Below the pieces are notes generated by a model. That model had not been told where the DNA came from and made no database searches. It saw nothing but the letters and a program-made list of their open reading frames with translations. Below are positions 32,820 to 41,645 of a stretch of DNA of 64,000 bases, piece by piece. The first letter of the stretch is position 1. Each line of letters opens with the position of its first letter. The DNA comes from Salipiger abyssi (GTDB lineage Bacteria; Pseudomonadota; Alphaproteobacteria; Rhodobacterales; Rhodobacteraceae), in NCBI RefSeq assembly GCF_017311415.1, contig NZ_JAEKIS010000001.1, forward strand, positions 496,001 to 560,000. The letters are read 5' to 3'. Position numbers and translations under genes: made by a program.

Positions 32820-33320
32820 ATGAGGAAATCCGCTTTGATCGCGGGGCTGGTTGCGGCCCTTCTGGCGGGCGACGCTTGGGGCGCCACCGACGAGCGCGGG
32901 CCGGTCACCAACCTGCCGCTTCCGCGCTATGTTTCGCTCAAGGCCGCCGAGGGCAATGTCCGCCGCGGCCCTTCTCTTACCCACCGTATCGACTGGATCT
33001 ACAAGCGCCGCGACATGCCGCTGGAGATCATCGCCGAGCATGGCCATTGGCGCCGGGTGCGCGATGCCGACGGCGCCGGCGGCTGGGTGCATTATTCGCT
33101 GCTCTCGGGGGTGCGCACGGTGCTGGTCGAGCAGGATATGCTGGAGCTGCACAGCCGCGCCGGCGACGGCATGCCGGTGACCGCCAAGCTGGCGCTCGGC
33201 GTGATTGCGCGTCTGGGCGATTGCAGTGCCGACTGGTGCGAGCTGAGCGCCGGGGGCTATGACGGCTGGGCCCGCAAGACCGCGCTCTGGGGCGTGGCCC
33301 CCGACGAAATCCGCGAATAA
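32820..33320 (+). CDS. Secreted SH3-like domain protein
   Basis: 166 aa. A signal peptide (MRKSALIAGLVAALLAGDAW, cleavage near GA-T) precedes a bacterial SH3-like region: RYVSLKAAEGNVRRGPSLTH and RDMPLEIIAEHGHWRRVRDA DG. A second half-repeat contains GDCSADWCELSAGGYDGWAR. Such domains often bind peptidoglycan or act as periplasmic adaptors. An in-frame ATG at 32766 is a less likely start because it would bury the signal. The gene ends in a short convergent gap holding the GTGGGCA repeat. Confidence 0.75.
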   Translation: MRKSALIAGLVAALLAGDAWGATDERGPVTNLPLPRYVSLKAAEGNVRRGPSLTHRIDWIYKRRDMPLEIIAEHGHWRRVRDADGAGGWVHYSLLSGVRTVLVEQDMLELHSRAGDGMPVTAKLALGVIARLGDCSADWCELSAGGYDGWARKTALWGVAPDEIRE

Positions 33321-33339
33321 CGCGACACCGCCGGCCCGC

Positions 33340-33363
33340 GTAGGGTGGGCAATTCTGCCCACC
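33340..33363. repeat. GTGGGCA palindromic repeat, copy 1
   Basis: GTAGGGTGGGCAATTCTGCC followed by CACC: a hairpin GGTGGGCA-4 nt-TGCCCACC. It is one of five copies in the window, all intergenic. Here it sits between two convergent genes and could serve as a bidirectional terminator-like stem. Confidence 0.8.
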
Positions 33364-33383
33364 GCCCGGCTCTTTTGGCGGCC

Positions 33384-34448
33384 TCAGGCCGCCTCGTGCA
33401 TCAGGATCGCCGCTTCCGAGGCCGACAGGTTGCGCCGGGCATAGCCGCCATAGCTGTGCGGATCGTCCTTGATCCGCGGCATCATGCGCAGAAGCCGGGC
33501 GCGGTCGTGCGCGCTGATCGTAGAGAGCGCCGTGTTCGATGGGTGAAAGCTCTCCGAGCCGACGCCATTGGCGAACAGCACCTCATGGCGCGGCAACATC
33601 AGGTGGATATAGGTCACCTCGCGTACAGTCACATCGCGCTGCACCGTCTCGCCATTGACCAGATCCCTGGCGGCGATCAGCACCTCTGGGGTGTTGAACA
33701 GCGCCTGCGCAACCGGCCCGGTGAGCAGCATGCGGTGTTCCGGAGAGACGAGGAAATCCGCATCCGGGCGGTCGAGACCCAGCGCCCCGGCGCGAAACCG
33801 GATCGGCCGCAGCATCGGCATCGCAAAGAGCCGCGCGCCGCTCATCCGGCGGCTGCCGATCCATTGCACCTCCTGCGCGCCATTGTCCCGGGTCTGTACC
33901 CTGTCGCCCTCGCGCAGCGTTTCCACCGGAACCGGCCCAGTGGGGGTGAGGATGCTGGTGCCCGGTGTGAAACAGATCACGCCGCCCGTCTGTTCCGCGT
34001 TCGCATGCTTCACCGAGGGCGACAGGCTGGCATGTACCACCCATAGATCGACGCCCGCGGGCGGTATCTCGTCGAGGAACATCAGCAGCGGCCGCGCCGC
34101 GCCATCGACATCGATCACCGTGACGGTATAGCTCTGTGCCCCGTCGGTCGCCACGAAGGTGGTGTCCGACATCGGATGCGCTGCATCGACCTCGTCGAGC
34201 TGCGTCGTGTTTTTTACCGCTGCGCCGATCAGTCGCCGCACCATATGCGCGGCCCGCATGCGGAGATTCGTTTCGCCATCACCCTGTTGCAGCTCAAGCA
34301 GCCTCGAAGGGCCGTCCACGCGAACGGCCTCGCCGCGCCACGACCATGCCACCCCCGCATGAAGAGAGGACAGAGGTGCGGCCTCAAGCCCATCAATACT
34401 CGTCTGCGACCAGGAAATGACGAACGTGCCCCGAAAGCCCGTTCTCAT
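33384..34448 (-). CDS. Hint (hedgehog/intein) domain protein
   Basis: 354 aa. Residues about 157-310 form a Hint domain: the block A nucleophile at Cys159 (VICFTPGTSILTPTGPVPVE), LREGDRVQTRDNGAQEVQWI, and the block B-like SPEHRMLL at 235-242. Residues 1-150 are a beta-rich N-terminal part without known similarity. Hint domains catalyse self-cleavage; free-standing Hint proteins of this type are frequent in Rhodobacteraceae and are often T1SS-associated, but their roles are unknown. No signal peptide was seen. A locally AT-rich promoter region lies upstream (34449-34510). Confidence 0.85.
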   Translation of the reverse strand: MRTGFRGTFVISWSQTSIDGLEAAPLSSLHAGVAWSWRGEAVRVDGPSRLLELQQGDGETNLRMRAAHMVRRLIGAAVKNTTQLDEVDAAHPMSDTTFVATDGAQSYTVTVIDVDGAARPLLMFLDEIPPAGVDLWVVHASLSPSVKHANAEQTGGVICFTPGTSILTPTGPVPVETLREGDRVQTRDNGAQEVQWIGSRRMSGARLFAMPMLRPIRFRAGALGLDRPDADFLVSPEHRMLLTGPVAQALFNTPEVLIAARDLVNGETVQRDVTVREVTYIHLMLPRHEVLFANGVGSESFHPSNTALSTISAHDRARLLRMMPRIKDDPHSYGGYARRNLSASEAAILMHEAA

Positions 34449-34901
34449 GTGCCCGAATACCCTACTCGTTTTTTATTATGATCAACCTTCTACCAGACGT
34501 CGCAAAATCTGCCTAGCGGAGGAGGCGGAATTCCGCCCTGACGAGGCATCGGTGACGGAAATGTTGCAGTGATAGCACAAGGTTAACAGATCGTATACCT
34601 TTTGACCGGCGAAGGTTCAACTCTGCGAAGATAGGCCGTGCCAGAGGTGCAATCACAAGCTGTCAGGTATGGCACCGCCCGCAGAGGAGCGCCCGTTGCG
34701 GGCGATGCATCCGGCCGTGACGCGTTGGCTTGCATCGGCGGAGGCTGTCGGTCGATAGAGCGGCGGCAGCGTACAGCGCCAACGGAAAAAGCACAGGTGC
34801 CGGATCCGTTGCAGATGGATCTTATCGCCTGCGCCGAGAACAATACAGTTCAGAAGGGCGAAACGCCGCGATAACCGTATGAGATCATTGTCTGATCTTA
34901 G
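34449..34901. other. 453-bp intergenic region, no gene recognised
   Basis: The first 60 bp are AT-rich (TTTTTTATTATGATCAACC) and probably hold the Hint gene promoter. Near 34580 is GTTAACAGATCGTATACC, a possible second regulatory site. Short frames on both strands (78-86 codons) lack ribosome binding sites and recognisable motifs. The tRNA-Thr 3' end follows. Confidence 0.4.
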
Positions 34902-34977
34902 TGGTGCCGGTGAAGGGACTCGAACCCCCGACCCCATCATTACGAATGACGTGCTCTACCAGCTGAGCTACACCGGC
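34902..34977 (-). tRNA. tRNA-Thr (anticodon CGT)
   Basis: Cloverleaf read on the minus strand: acceptor GCCGGTG / CACCGGC, D stem GCTC / GAGC, anticodon stem CGTCA / TGATG with loop TTCGTAA (anticodon CGT, reads ACG), variable GGGTC, T arm GGGGG TTCGAGT CCCTT, discriminator A and an encoded CCA. All expected invariant bases are present. It follows the hemY-like gene by 45 nt on the same strand. Confidence 0.95.
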
Positions 34978-34983
34978 ACTGGT

Positions 34984-35011
34984 GGGCGGCCTCTTAGCAC
35001 CGGGGCCGCCC
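34984..35011 (-). terminator. Hairpin between hemY-like gene and tRNA-Thr
   Basis: GGGCGGCC-12 nt-GGCCGCCC, a perfect 8-bp stem between the hemY-like stop and the tRNA 5' end. Lacks a T run; may end the protein transcript or guide tRNA processing. Confidence 0.45.
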
Positions 35012-35022
35012 GTAGGAAAGGG

Positions 35023-36567
35023 CTATTTTGCCCCCTCTTTCGCAGGTTCGTCCGCGACCTCCTCGGCATCTTCCACCGGCGGCTCCGTGGCCTCGGCAGC
35101 GGCCTCTCCCGCCTCGGTCGGCGGGTTGGGGTCGAGCACCTCGGGGGCGGCTTCGGCTTCCCGGGCCGCGGCCTCCTCTTCGGATTTGTCCTCGATGGCG
35201 CCGACGATCAGCGGCAGCATCTCGGCGCCCGGAGGGGCGGCATCCGATTGCGGCGGCACGGTCCAGCTCAGCGTGTCGAAGCCGCCGCAATTGTCACAGA
35301 CCGGCATCCATTCGCCGTGGATCTGGTGGCAGTTGTCGCAGACCCATTGCGGGCCGCGCGGCGCCACCAGCGCCTTGGCCAGCCAGCCGCGCACCTCGGC
35401 CTCGCCGGCGCCCTCGCCGCGGGCAATCGCCGCCATGACGGTCAGCACTCGCGCATCGGGCTCTTTCTCGACCAGATCGCCCACCGCGCGGCGCGCCTCG
35501 GGGAAATCCTCTGCCGCAAGCGCCAGCTCGGCGCGCAGCAGCCGCGTTTCGCGGTGATCGGGCTTGATCGAGGTCAGCGTGCGGAAGCGCTTGAGCCGCT
35601 CCACCGGGGTTTCCTCCGGCGCGATCTCGGCAAAGGCGGCGGCAAGATCGGGATGCGGCTGCACGCTCCAGGCCTTTTTCAGCAGGCGCACCGCCAGCTT
35701 GGGCCGCTGCTGCGCGATATAGGAGCGCGCCGCCATCGACGCCGCCGGGATCAGATCCGGCGAGCCCTTGGCCGAGGCGATGGCCGCCTCGCGCGCCTCG
35801 ATGGGCTTGTCCTCGGCGAGGATGTCCTTGGCCTGGCTCAGCGCCAGCACCGCGTCGCGCCGCTTGTAGACATCGCGGGGCAGGGCGCCATGCTTGAGCT
35901 TGGCCGAGAGCGTCTGACGCGCGCCGCGCCAGTCGTGTTTCTCGGCCTGGAGCCGCAGCAGCGTGTCCTGGATCTCGGGATGTTTGGGCTTCAGCGCAAA
36001 GGCCCGCTCGGCGAGTTTCAGCGCCGTCTCGGTGTCGCCCCTGGCGAGCTTCTGCTTCATCATGCCCCGGATGCCGACAAAGCGCGTCTCGTCATTGGTG
36101 ATGAGCCGCTTGTAGACCTCTTCGGCCTTGCGGGTGTCGCCGGTCATCTCGGCGGCCTGCGCGGTCAGCAGGTTGGTGAGCGCGGGCTTGTGCAGATAGC
36201 GGTCGGCCTTCTGCGCCTTGGCCATGGCCAGCTTGCCCTCGCCCGAGGCCAGCGCCAGCAGCCCTTCGGAGAGCGCCTGATAGCCCTTGCGCTCGCGGTT
36301 GCGGTCGAAGTAGCGCGACAGCGCCGTGTCGTCGCCATTGATGAATTTCAGCACCGCGATCAGCAGCGAGACCAGCTTGAACACCACATAGAGCAGGACG
36401 ATCAGCACGATGACGCCGATCACCGATTGCAGCGGTCCGAGGTTGAACTCGTAGCCGCCGGCGGTGATCTGGATGCCGCCGGAGCTTTCCATGATGTAGC
36501 CGGCGCCAAGGGTCAGGGCCGCCACCACGGCGACGAAGAGAGTGATCTTCAGAAGTGACCAAAGCAT
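35023..36567 (-). CDS. HemY-like TPR membrane protein with C-terminal CxxC pairs
   Basis: 514 aa. Two N-terminal membrane helices (about 5-26 and 47-72, VIGVIVLIVLLYVVFKLVSL) form the HemY_N domain, followed by TPR-type helical repeats facing the cytoplasm or periplasm. Near the C-terminus (408-435) is a metal-ribbon-like segment with CDNC at 410-413 and 424-427, resembling the rubredoxin-like end of LapB-type proteins. The last 80 residues are acidic and disordered. HemY proteins accompany hem genes in proteobacteria, but the biochemical role is not settled. It forms an operon with the Mic60-like gene (10 nt upstream) and hemD. Confidence 0.85.
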   Translation of the reverse strand: MLWSLLKITLFVAVVAALTLGAGYIMESSGGIQITAGGYEFNLGPLQSVIGVIVLIVLLYVVFKLVSLLIAVLKFINGDDTALSRYFDRNRERKGYQALSEGLLALASGEGKLAMAKAQKADRYLHKPALTNLLTAQAAEMTGDTRKAEEVYKRLITNDETRFVGIRGMMKQKLARGDTETALKLAERAFALKPKHPEIQDTLLRLQAEKHDWRGARQTLSAKLKHGALPRDVYKRRDAVLALSQAKDILAEDKPIEAREAAIASAKGSPDLIPAASMAARSYIAQQRPKLAVRLLKKAWSVQPHPDLAAAFAEIAPEETPVERLKRFRTLTSIKPDHRETRLLRAELALAAEDFPEARRAVGDLVEKEPDARVLTVMAAIARGEGAGEAEVRGWLAKALVAPRGPQWVCDNCHQIHGEWMPVCDNCGGFDTLSWTVPPQSDAAPPGAEMLPLIVGAIEDKSEEEAAAREAEAAPEVLDPNPPTEAGEAAAEATEPPVEDAEEVADEPAKEGAK

Positions 36568-36577
36568 GTTGCGACCC

Positions 36578-38008
36578 TTATTCCTTGTTCAAATCCTGCG
36601 CCACGGCCTCGGCCGCGGCAACAGCGTCACGCCGGGCGGTGGCCGCGGCGATCCAGTCCGAAAGCGGTGCCTTCGCCTGATCCGGCAGGGCCTCCAGCTC
36701 GGACAGAGTCTGACCGAGATCGCCGCCACGCAGCGCCGCCTCGGCCCGCGACAGCACCGCGTCGGGGCTGTCGCCCTCGCGCGCGGTGACCGAGCGCGCG
36801 CCAAGCTGATCGGCGAGGAAGGTGGCGAAACGGCCCGTGCCGCTCTCCTCCTGCGCCTCGCTCCGCCGGGCCGCCGAAAGCGCCTCGCGGGCGGCGGGCG
36901 GGTAGGCTTCGGTCAGCGCGGCGAGCGTCGGCACGCCATCGGCGGCGGGGGCGCTCAATGCTTCGGGGATCGCCGTGCCGTTCGCCTCGATCTCGGCCAG
37001 CGCATCGGCATAGGGCGCCCCGTCGGTCAGCGCCGACATCACGGTGGAGAGCGCCGCGCGGGCCTGCGACAGCGCGGCCTGATCCTCGGCGTTGGATTCG
37101 GCCTCCAGCGCCTGGCGGGTCATTTCCTCGACCTCCTGGCGCTGCGTGGCAATGGCCTCGCGGACGCTTTCCAGCTCGCGCTCATAGGCGGCGATGGCCT
37201 CGGGCGGCACGGTTTCGGCCACCGGGCGTTTCTCCATCTCTTCGAGCCGGGTGTCGAGCGTGCCGATCCGGCCAGACAGTCCCTCAATCTCGCCCGCAAC
37301 GCTGTCGAGCCGCGCGCCGAGATCGGAGACCGAGCTTTCCAGCCCAGACAGGTCGACGCCAGCGACCGCGTCATTCGCCGCCTGGACGGAGCCCTTCAGC
37401 GCCTCGATCTCGCTGGCCTGACTGTCGAGCGCCGCCTGTGTGTCGGCCTCGAACGTGTCCTCCTCGGCGGTGCTCAGGAACGGCAGCGTGCCACTCTGAT
37501 AGGCGGAGACGCCATAGCCGAGTGCGGCGGCGACCACGCCGCCCAGCAGCATCGGGAAAAAGCCGCCCTTGCGCTCGACCACCTTCTCCTGAACCACAGG
37601 CGCGGGGGGCGGCGCCGGTTCCGCCGCTGCGGGTTCCGGATCGGGGTCAGGCCGGGCCTCCTCGGTCTCTTCGTCGAGCGCCACCGCCTCGCCGACCGAA
37701 TGGATCTGGCCGTCCTCTTCGGGGGTGTCGGCGACCTCTTCGGTCTGGCCCGTCGCTTCGGCGCTTTCGGCCTTTGCCTCCTCGTCGGCATCATCCGGCG
37801 TCTCGTCCGCAGCCGTCTCGTCGGGCTCGTCTTCCGCGACCGTATCCTCGCTGGCCTCTTCGCTGGTATCCGGGGCGTCGGTCTCGCCCTCTTCGGTCAC
37901 CACCGCGTCCGGCACCGTCTCCGGTGTCAGCTCGGTCTCGGGGCTCTTCGCCGCGTCCGTCTCGGCGTTGTCCTCGGTGCCGTCCACTGGCTTTTTCTCG
38001 TCGGCCAC
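36578..38008 (-). CDS. Mic60/mitofilin-like inner-membrane protein
   Basis: 476 aa from a GTG at 38008, with AAGGGTGGAG ahead of it. Layout: 140 acidic, disordered residues; one membrane helix at about 149-170 (FFPMLLGGVVAAALGYGVSA); a long coiled coil (about 190-310); then a C-terminal mitofilin-like helical part. Known from other alphaproteobacteria: this COG4223/Mic60 homologue lies between hemD and hemY and helps shape intracytoplasmic membranes and envelope contacts. Order and topology match here. The family is weakly conserved in sequence. Confidence 0.8.
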   Translation of the reverse strand: MADEKKPVDGTEDNAETDAAKSPETELTPETVPDAVVTEEGETDAPDTSEEASEDTVAEDEPDETAADETPDDADEEAKAESAEATGQTEEVADTPEEDGQIHSVGEAVALDEETEEARPDPDPEPAAAEPAPPPAPVVQEKVVERKGGFFPMLLGGVVAAALGYGVSAYQSGTLPFLSTAEEDTFEADTQAALDSQASEIEALKGSVQAANDAVAGVDLSGLESSVSDLGARLDSVAGEIEGLSGRIGTLDTRLEEMEKRPVAETVPPEAIAAYERELESVREAIATQRQEVEEMTRQALEAESNAEDQAALSQARAALSTVMSALTDGAPYADALAEIEANGTAIPEALSAPAADGVPTLAALTEAYPPAAREALSAARRSEAQEESGTGRFATFLADQLGARSVTAREGDSPDAVLSRAEAALRGGDLGQTLSELEALPDQAKAPLSDWIAAATARRDAVAAAEAVAQDLNKE

Positions 38009-38052
38009 GCTCCACCCTTTCAAATTCTTGCCCGGCACGCTGCCGTGCCTGT

Positions 38053-38799
38053 CTAACCTTTCACAGACCCGTGAGGCTGCACAAGCGCCCCGCTGTCTCT
38101 GAGTAAACCAATCACGACCGCGCGCATATGCGCCGCGTCCGGTCGCGCTGGAATTTCCAATCGAGTCACATATAGCGCCTCTAGCGCCGCTGACACATCC
38201 CCGCTCATCGCTGCGACGATAAGCGGCGCGCGGCCCGGCGGTGCCTTGGCAAACTGGGCTGCGCTGCGCGCCGAGAAAAGGGGAAGAATCACAGGGGTCT
38301 CGCCATCGAGCGCCGCTTTCGCCTCTGCGCTCAATTCCTGTGCAGGCTGATCGTAGATCACCGCCTCGCGCGTCGCCACACCCGTCTGGCACAGCCGCTC
38401 GGCCACCTGCCCGCGCGAATGGGTGCCGCGCAGATGCAGCAGCGGGCCCTCCGGTGCCTCCGCCGCGATCATCGCGACCAGATCGCCGGCATTGCCGCCG
38501 GCGCTTTTCGGCGCAAACCCGGCCTCTGCCGCCGCGCGCGCCGTCGTCTCGCCCACGGTGTAACAGCGCGGCAGCACCGGCCCGCCAAGCGCACGATAGG
38601 CGCGCACGCCATTGGCGGAGGTAAAGATCGCGCCCCGGATGCCGGCCATCTCCGGCAGCGGCCCGGTGGTCTCGATGCCAATGAGCGGGCTGATCACCGT
38701 TCCGAAGCCCGTGATGCCCTGCGCCTCGATCTCCGCCAGAAACCGCCGCGACGCCGGCTCGGGGCGGGTCAGCAGCAGGATCGGCGGGGGCGGGGCCAT
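38053..38799 (-). CDS. hemD: HemD, uroporphyrinogen-III synthase
   Basis: 248 aa from the ATG at 38799. The protein has the HemD pattern: PPILLLTRPEPASRRFLAEI at the start, FTSANGVRAYRAL in the middle, and PLFSARSAAQFA near the second domain. HemD cyclises hydroxymethylbilane to uroporphyrinogen III for heme, cobalamin and bacteriochlorophyll. Sequence similarity in this family is low, so genomic position (before the Mic60- and HemY-like genes) strengthens the call. hemC, often adjacent, is not present here; tsaD is divergent only 66 bp away. Confidence 0.85.
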   Translation of the reverse strand: MAPPPPILLLTRPEPASRRFLAEIEAQGITGFGTVISPLIGIETTGPLPEMAGIRGAIFTSANGVRAYRALGGPVLPRCYTVGETTARAAAEAGFAPKSAGGNAGDLVAMIAAEAPEGPLLHLRGTHSRGQVAERLCQTGVATREAVIYDQPAQELSAEAKAALDGETPVILPLFSARSAAQFAKAPPGRAPLIVAAMSGDVSAALEALYVTRLEIPARPDAAHMRAVVIGLLRDSGALVQPHGSVKG

Positions 38800-38865
38800 G
38801 GACGCTCCGGGATTGTGGGGTGATTGCGCAGGTGGTAGCTGCATGGGGAACGCTTTGCAACGGAC

Positions 38866-39951
38866 GTGCCGATGCCGGATCCCCTCATCCTCGGGCTGGA
38901 AAGCAGCTGCGACGACACCGCCGCCGCGGTTCTGCGCGGGCGCGAGATCCTGTCCTCGGTGGTCATGGGCCAGACCGAGCTGCACGCGGCTTTCGGCGGC
39001 GTGGTGCCCGAGATCGCCGCCCGCGCCCATGCGGAAAAGCTCGACCTCGCGGTGGAGGAGGCTGTGTCGCGCGCCGGCGTCACGCTGGCCGATCTCGACG
39101 CGGTGGCGGTAACTGCCGGGCCGGGGCTGATCGGCGGGGTGCTGTCGGGCGTGATGCTGGCCAAGGGGCTGGCGACGGGGCTGGGCAAGCCGCTGGTGGG
39201 GGTGAACCACCTTGCCGGCCACGCGCTGACGCCGCGCCTCACCGATGGGCTGGTCTATCCCTATCTGATGCTGCTGGTCTCCGGCGGGCATTGCCAGTTC
39301 CTGATCGCGCGCGGGCCGCAGGAGTTCACCCGGCTCGGCGGCACCATCGACGACGCGCCGGGCGAGGCCTTCGACAAGACCGCGCGGCTTTTGGGCCTGC
39401 CGCAGCCGGGCGGGCCATCGGTCGAAGAAGCCTCGAAAGAGGCCGATGAGACCCGTTTCGCCTTTCCCCGCCCGCTGCTCGACCGCCCCGGCTGCGATCT
39501 GAGCTTTTCCGGTCTGAAAACTGCGCTTCTGCGCACCCGCGACAAGCTGGTGGCCGAACAGGGCGGGCTGCACGAGGCCGACCGCGCCGATCTCTGCGCC
39601 GGGTTCCAGGCCGCCGTGCGTGACGTGCTGCGCGAGAAAACCCGCCGCGCTCTGGCGCTCTATCTCGCCGAAAGCCCCGCCGTGCCCGCCTTTGCCATCG
39701 CCGGCGGCGTCGCCGCGAACAAGGCGATCCGGGCGGCGTTAGAGACGCTTTGCGCGGAAGTCGGCGTGCGCTTCACCGCCCCGCCGCTGGCGCTCTGCAC
39801 CGACAATGCCGCGATGATCGCCTATGCCGGGTCCGAGCTGCTGGCGGCGGGCGAGACCGCCGACATGACGCTCGCCGCCCGCCCGCGCTGGCCGCTCGAC
39901 CGCGCCGCCGCCCCTTTGCTCGGTTCGGGCAAGAAGGGGGCCAAGGCATGA
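38866..39951 (+). CDS. tsaD: TsaD, tRNA threonylcarbamoyladenosine synthase subunit
   Basis: 361 aa from GTG 38866; an ATG at 38872 ([20 protein letters not shown]) is an equally likely start. Features: [15 protein letters not shown] phosphate loop, the metal-binding HxxxH in [26 protein letters not shown], and ASP-like [10 protein letters not shown] near the C-terminus. TsaD transfers the threonylcarbamoyl group to A37 of ANN-reading tRNAs, including the tRNA-Thr in this window. First gene of tsaD-gpsA-yciI-EVE; its stop overlaps gpsA (ATGA). Confidence 0.95.
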   Translation: MPMPDPLILGLESSCDDTAAAVLRGREILSSVVMGQTELHAAFGGVVPEIAARAHAEKLDLAVEEAVSRAGVTLADLDAVAVTAGPGLIGGVLSGVMLAKGLATGLGKPLVGVNHLAGHALTPRLTDGLVYPYLMLLVSGGHCQFLIARGPQEFTRLGGTIDDAPGEAFDKTARLLGLPQPGGPSVEEASKEADETRFAFPRPLLDRPGCDLSFSGLKTALLRTRDKLVAEQGGLHEADRADLCAGFQAAVRDVLREKTRRALALYLAESPAVPAFAIAGGVAANKAIRAALETLCAEVGVRFTAPPLALCTDNAAMIAYAGSELLAAGETADMTLAARPRWPLDRAAAPLLGSGKKGAKA

Positions 39952-40910
39952 GCGTCGCCATCCTCGGCGCCGGCGCCTTCGGCACCGCTCTGGCCGTCGC
40001 GCTGGCCTCTGCCGGGCAGACCGTGACGCTCTGGGGCCGCAATGCCGAGACCATGGCGCGGATGCGCGACACCCGCGAGGCGCCGCGCTTGCCGGGCATC
40101 GTTTTGCCGCCCGAAATCATGATCTCCGCCGATCTAGAGACGGTTTCGCGGGCGCAGACCCTGCTGCTCGCCGTTCCCATGCAGACGCTCTCCGCGCTGC
40201 TGCACGACATCTCAGCACCACTGAACGGGCAGCGCCTTGTCGCCTGCTGCAAGGGCATCGACCTAGGCACCGGCACCGGCCCCTCGCATGTGATCGCTGA
40301 AGCGAAACCGCAGGCAGTGCCCGCCGTGCTCACCGGCCCCAGCTTTGCCGCCGATATCGCGCGCGGACTGCCGACCGCGCTGACGCTCGCTTGCGCCGAT
40401 GCCGGGATCGGGCACGCGTTGCAGCATCAGCTTTCCACGCCATCCCTGCGGCTTTACCGCAGCACCGATGTCGCCGGGGCCGAGCTTGGCGGCGCGCTGA
40501 AAAACGTTATGGCCATCGCCTGCGGCGCCTGCATCGGTGCGGGCCTTGGCGACAGTGCCCGCGCCGCGCTGATGACGCGCGGCTTTGCCGAGATGACCCG
40601 CTTTGCGGTGCATTACGGCGCGCAGCCGGAAACGCTGGCCGGGCTCTCGGGGCTCGGGGATCTGGCGCTGACCTGCACGTCGGAACTGTCGCGCAACTAC
40701 CGCTTCGGCCAGTCGCTGGGACGCGGCGAAAGCTTTGACGCCACTGTCACCGTCGAAGGCGCCGCCACCGCCCGCGCGGTCACCGCGATTGCGCAGACAG
40801 AGTTTCTCTCCCTGCCCGTCTCCACCGCCGTCGCCGCGCTGGTCGAACAGCGCGCCACGGTGGCCGAGGTGTTGCAGGATCTGCTTTCACGACCACTCAA
40901 GGAGGAATAA
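39948..40910 (+). CDS. gpsA: GpsA, glycerol-3-phosphate dehydrogenase [NAD(P)+]
   Basis: 320 aa. Rossmann motif [20 protein letters not shown] at the N-terminus, [17 protein letters not shown], the catalytic-lysine region [20 protein letters not shown] and the [23 protein letters not shown] segment are diagnostic. It reduces dihydroxyacetone phosphate to sn-glycerol-3-phosphate for phospholipid synthesis, in the cytoplasm. Its ATG overlaps the tsaD stop, and the YciI gene begins 2 nt after its own. Confidence 0.97.
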   Translation: MSVAILGAGAFGTALAVALASAGQTVTLWGRNAETMARMRDTREAPRLPGIVLPPEIMISADLETVSRAQTLLLAVPMQTLSALLHDISAPLNGQRLVACCKGIDLGTGTGPSHVIAEAKPQAVPAVLTGPSFAADIARGLPTALTLACADAGIGHALQHQLSTPSLRLYRSTDVAGAELGGALKNVMAIACGACIGAGLGDSARAALMTRGFAEMTRFAVHYGAQPETLAGLSGLGDLALTCTSELSRNYRFGQSLGRGESFDATVTVEGAATARAVTAIAQTEFLSLPVSTAVAALVEQRATVAEVLQDLLSRPLKEE

Positions 40911-40912
40911 CC

Positions 40913-41182
40913 ATGCTCGTCGCTCTTATCGCCAAGGACAAACCCGGCGCCCTTCAGATCCGCAAGGACACTCGCGAGGAACATCTCGCCTATATCAAGG
41001 CGACCGGCGTCGTGTCGCAGGCCGGCCCACTTCTGGACGATGCCGGCGAAATGGCCGGCAGTCTGGTAGTCCTCGACGTGGCCGATATGGACGCGGCCCA
41101 GGGCTGGGCGGAAAACGATCCCTATGCCAAGGCCGGGCTCTTTGAGAGCGTCGAGCTGGCGGCGTGGAAGAAGGTCGTCTGA
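40913..41182 (+). CDS. YciI-family protein
   Basis: 89 aa, the usual YciI size. Key pattern: VALIAKDKPGALQIRKDTRE EHLAYIKATG, then AGPLLDDAGEMAGSLVVLDV and AENDPYAKAGLFESV, with the conserved His and Asp of the dimeric ferredoxin-like fold. Function of the family is not settled. Within the tsaD operon, 2 nt after gpsA; its stop overlaps the ATG of the next gene (TGATG). Confidence 0.92.
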   Translation: MLVALIAKDKPGALQIRKDTREEHLAYIKATGVVSQAGPLLDDAGEMAGSLVVLDVADMDAAQGWAENDPYAKAGLFESVELAAWKKVV

Positions 41183-41601
41183 TGGCCTATTGGCTGTTCA
41201 AATCCGAACCCTCGACCTGGTCCTGGCAGGACCAGGTGGCCAAAGGCGATGCGGGCGAGGAATGGGACGGCGTCCGCAACTACCAGGCGCGGAACTTCAT
41301 GCGTCAGATGGCGGTGGGCGACCGGGGGTTCTTTTATCACTCGCAAACCGAAAAATCGGTGGTCGGCATCGTCGAGGTGATCGCCGAGGCGCATCCCGAC
41401 AGCAAGGCCGACGATCCGCGCTGGGAATGCGTGGACATCAAGGCGATGATGCCGGTGAAGACGCCGGTGACGCTGGACCGGATCAAATCCGAGCCGCGCC
41501 TGTCGGAGATGGCGTTGGTGCGCAGCGCACGCCTCTCGGTGCAGCCGGTGACCGAAGAGGAATGGCGTATCGTCTGCGAAATGGCGGGGGTCGATCCCTG
41601 A
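41182..41601 (+). CDS. EVE-domain protein
   Basis: 139 aa. EVE/PUA-like signature: YWLFKSEPSTWSWQDQVAKG, WDGVRNYQARNFMRQMAVGD RG, and FFYHSQTEKSVVGIVEVIAE. EVE domains bind modified bases in RNA or DNA; the family (thymocyte nuclear protein 1-like) is widespread. Encoded downstream of the tRNA-modification gene tsaD, which makes an RNA-modification link plausible but unproven. Last gene of the operon; a GC-rich hairpin follows at 41646. Confidence 0.92.
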   Translation: MAYWLFKSEPSTWSWQDQVAKGDAGEEWDGVRNYQARNFMRQMAVGDRGFFYHSQTEKSVVGIVEVIAEAHPDSKADDPRWECVDIKAMMPVKTPVTLDRIKSEPRLSEMALVRSARLSVQPVTEEEWRIVCEMAGVDP

Positions 41602-41645
41602 CGCCGTGCGGCAGAGCCGGCAGACTATTGCATCTCAGGATTGGA

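Noticed and set aside
34583-34874. Small ORFs of 78-86 codons on both strands near the tRNA
   Set aside because: No ribosome binding site, no motif, and they overlap each other antisense.
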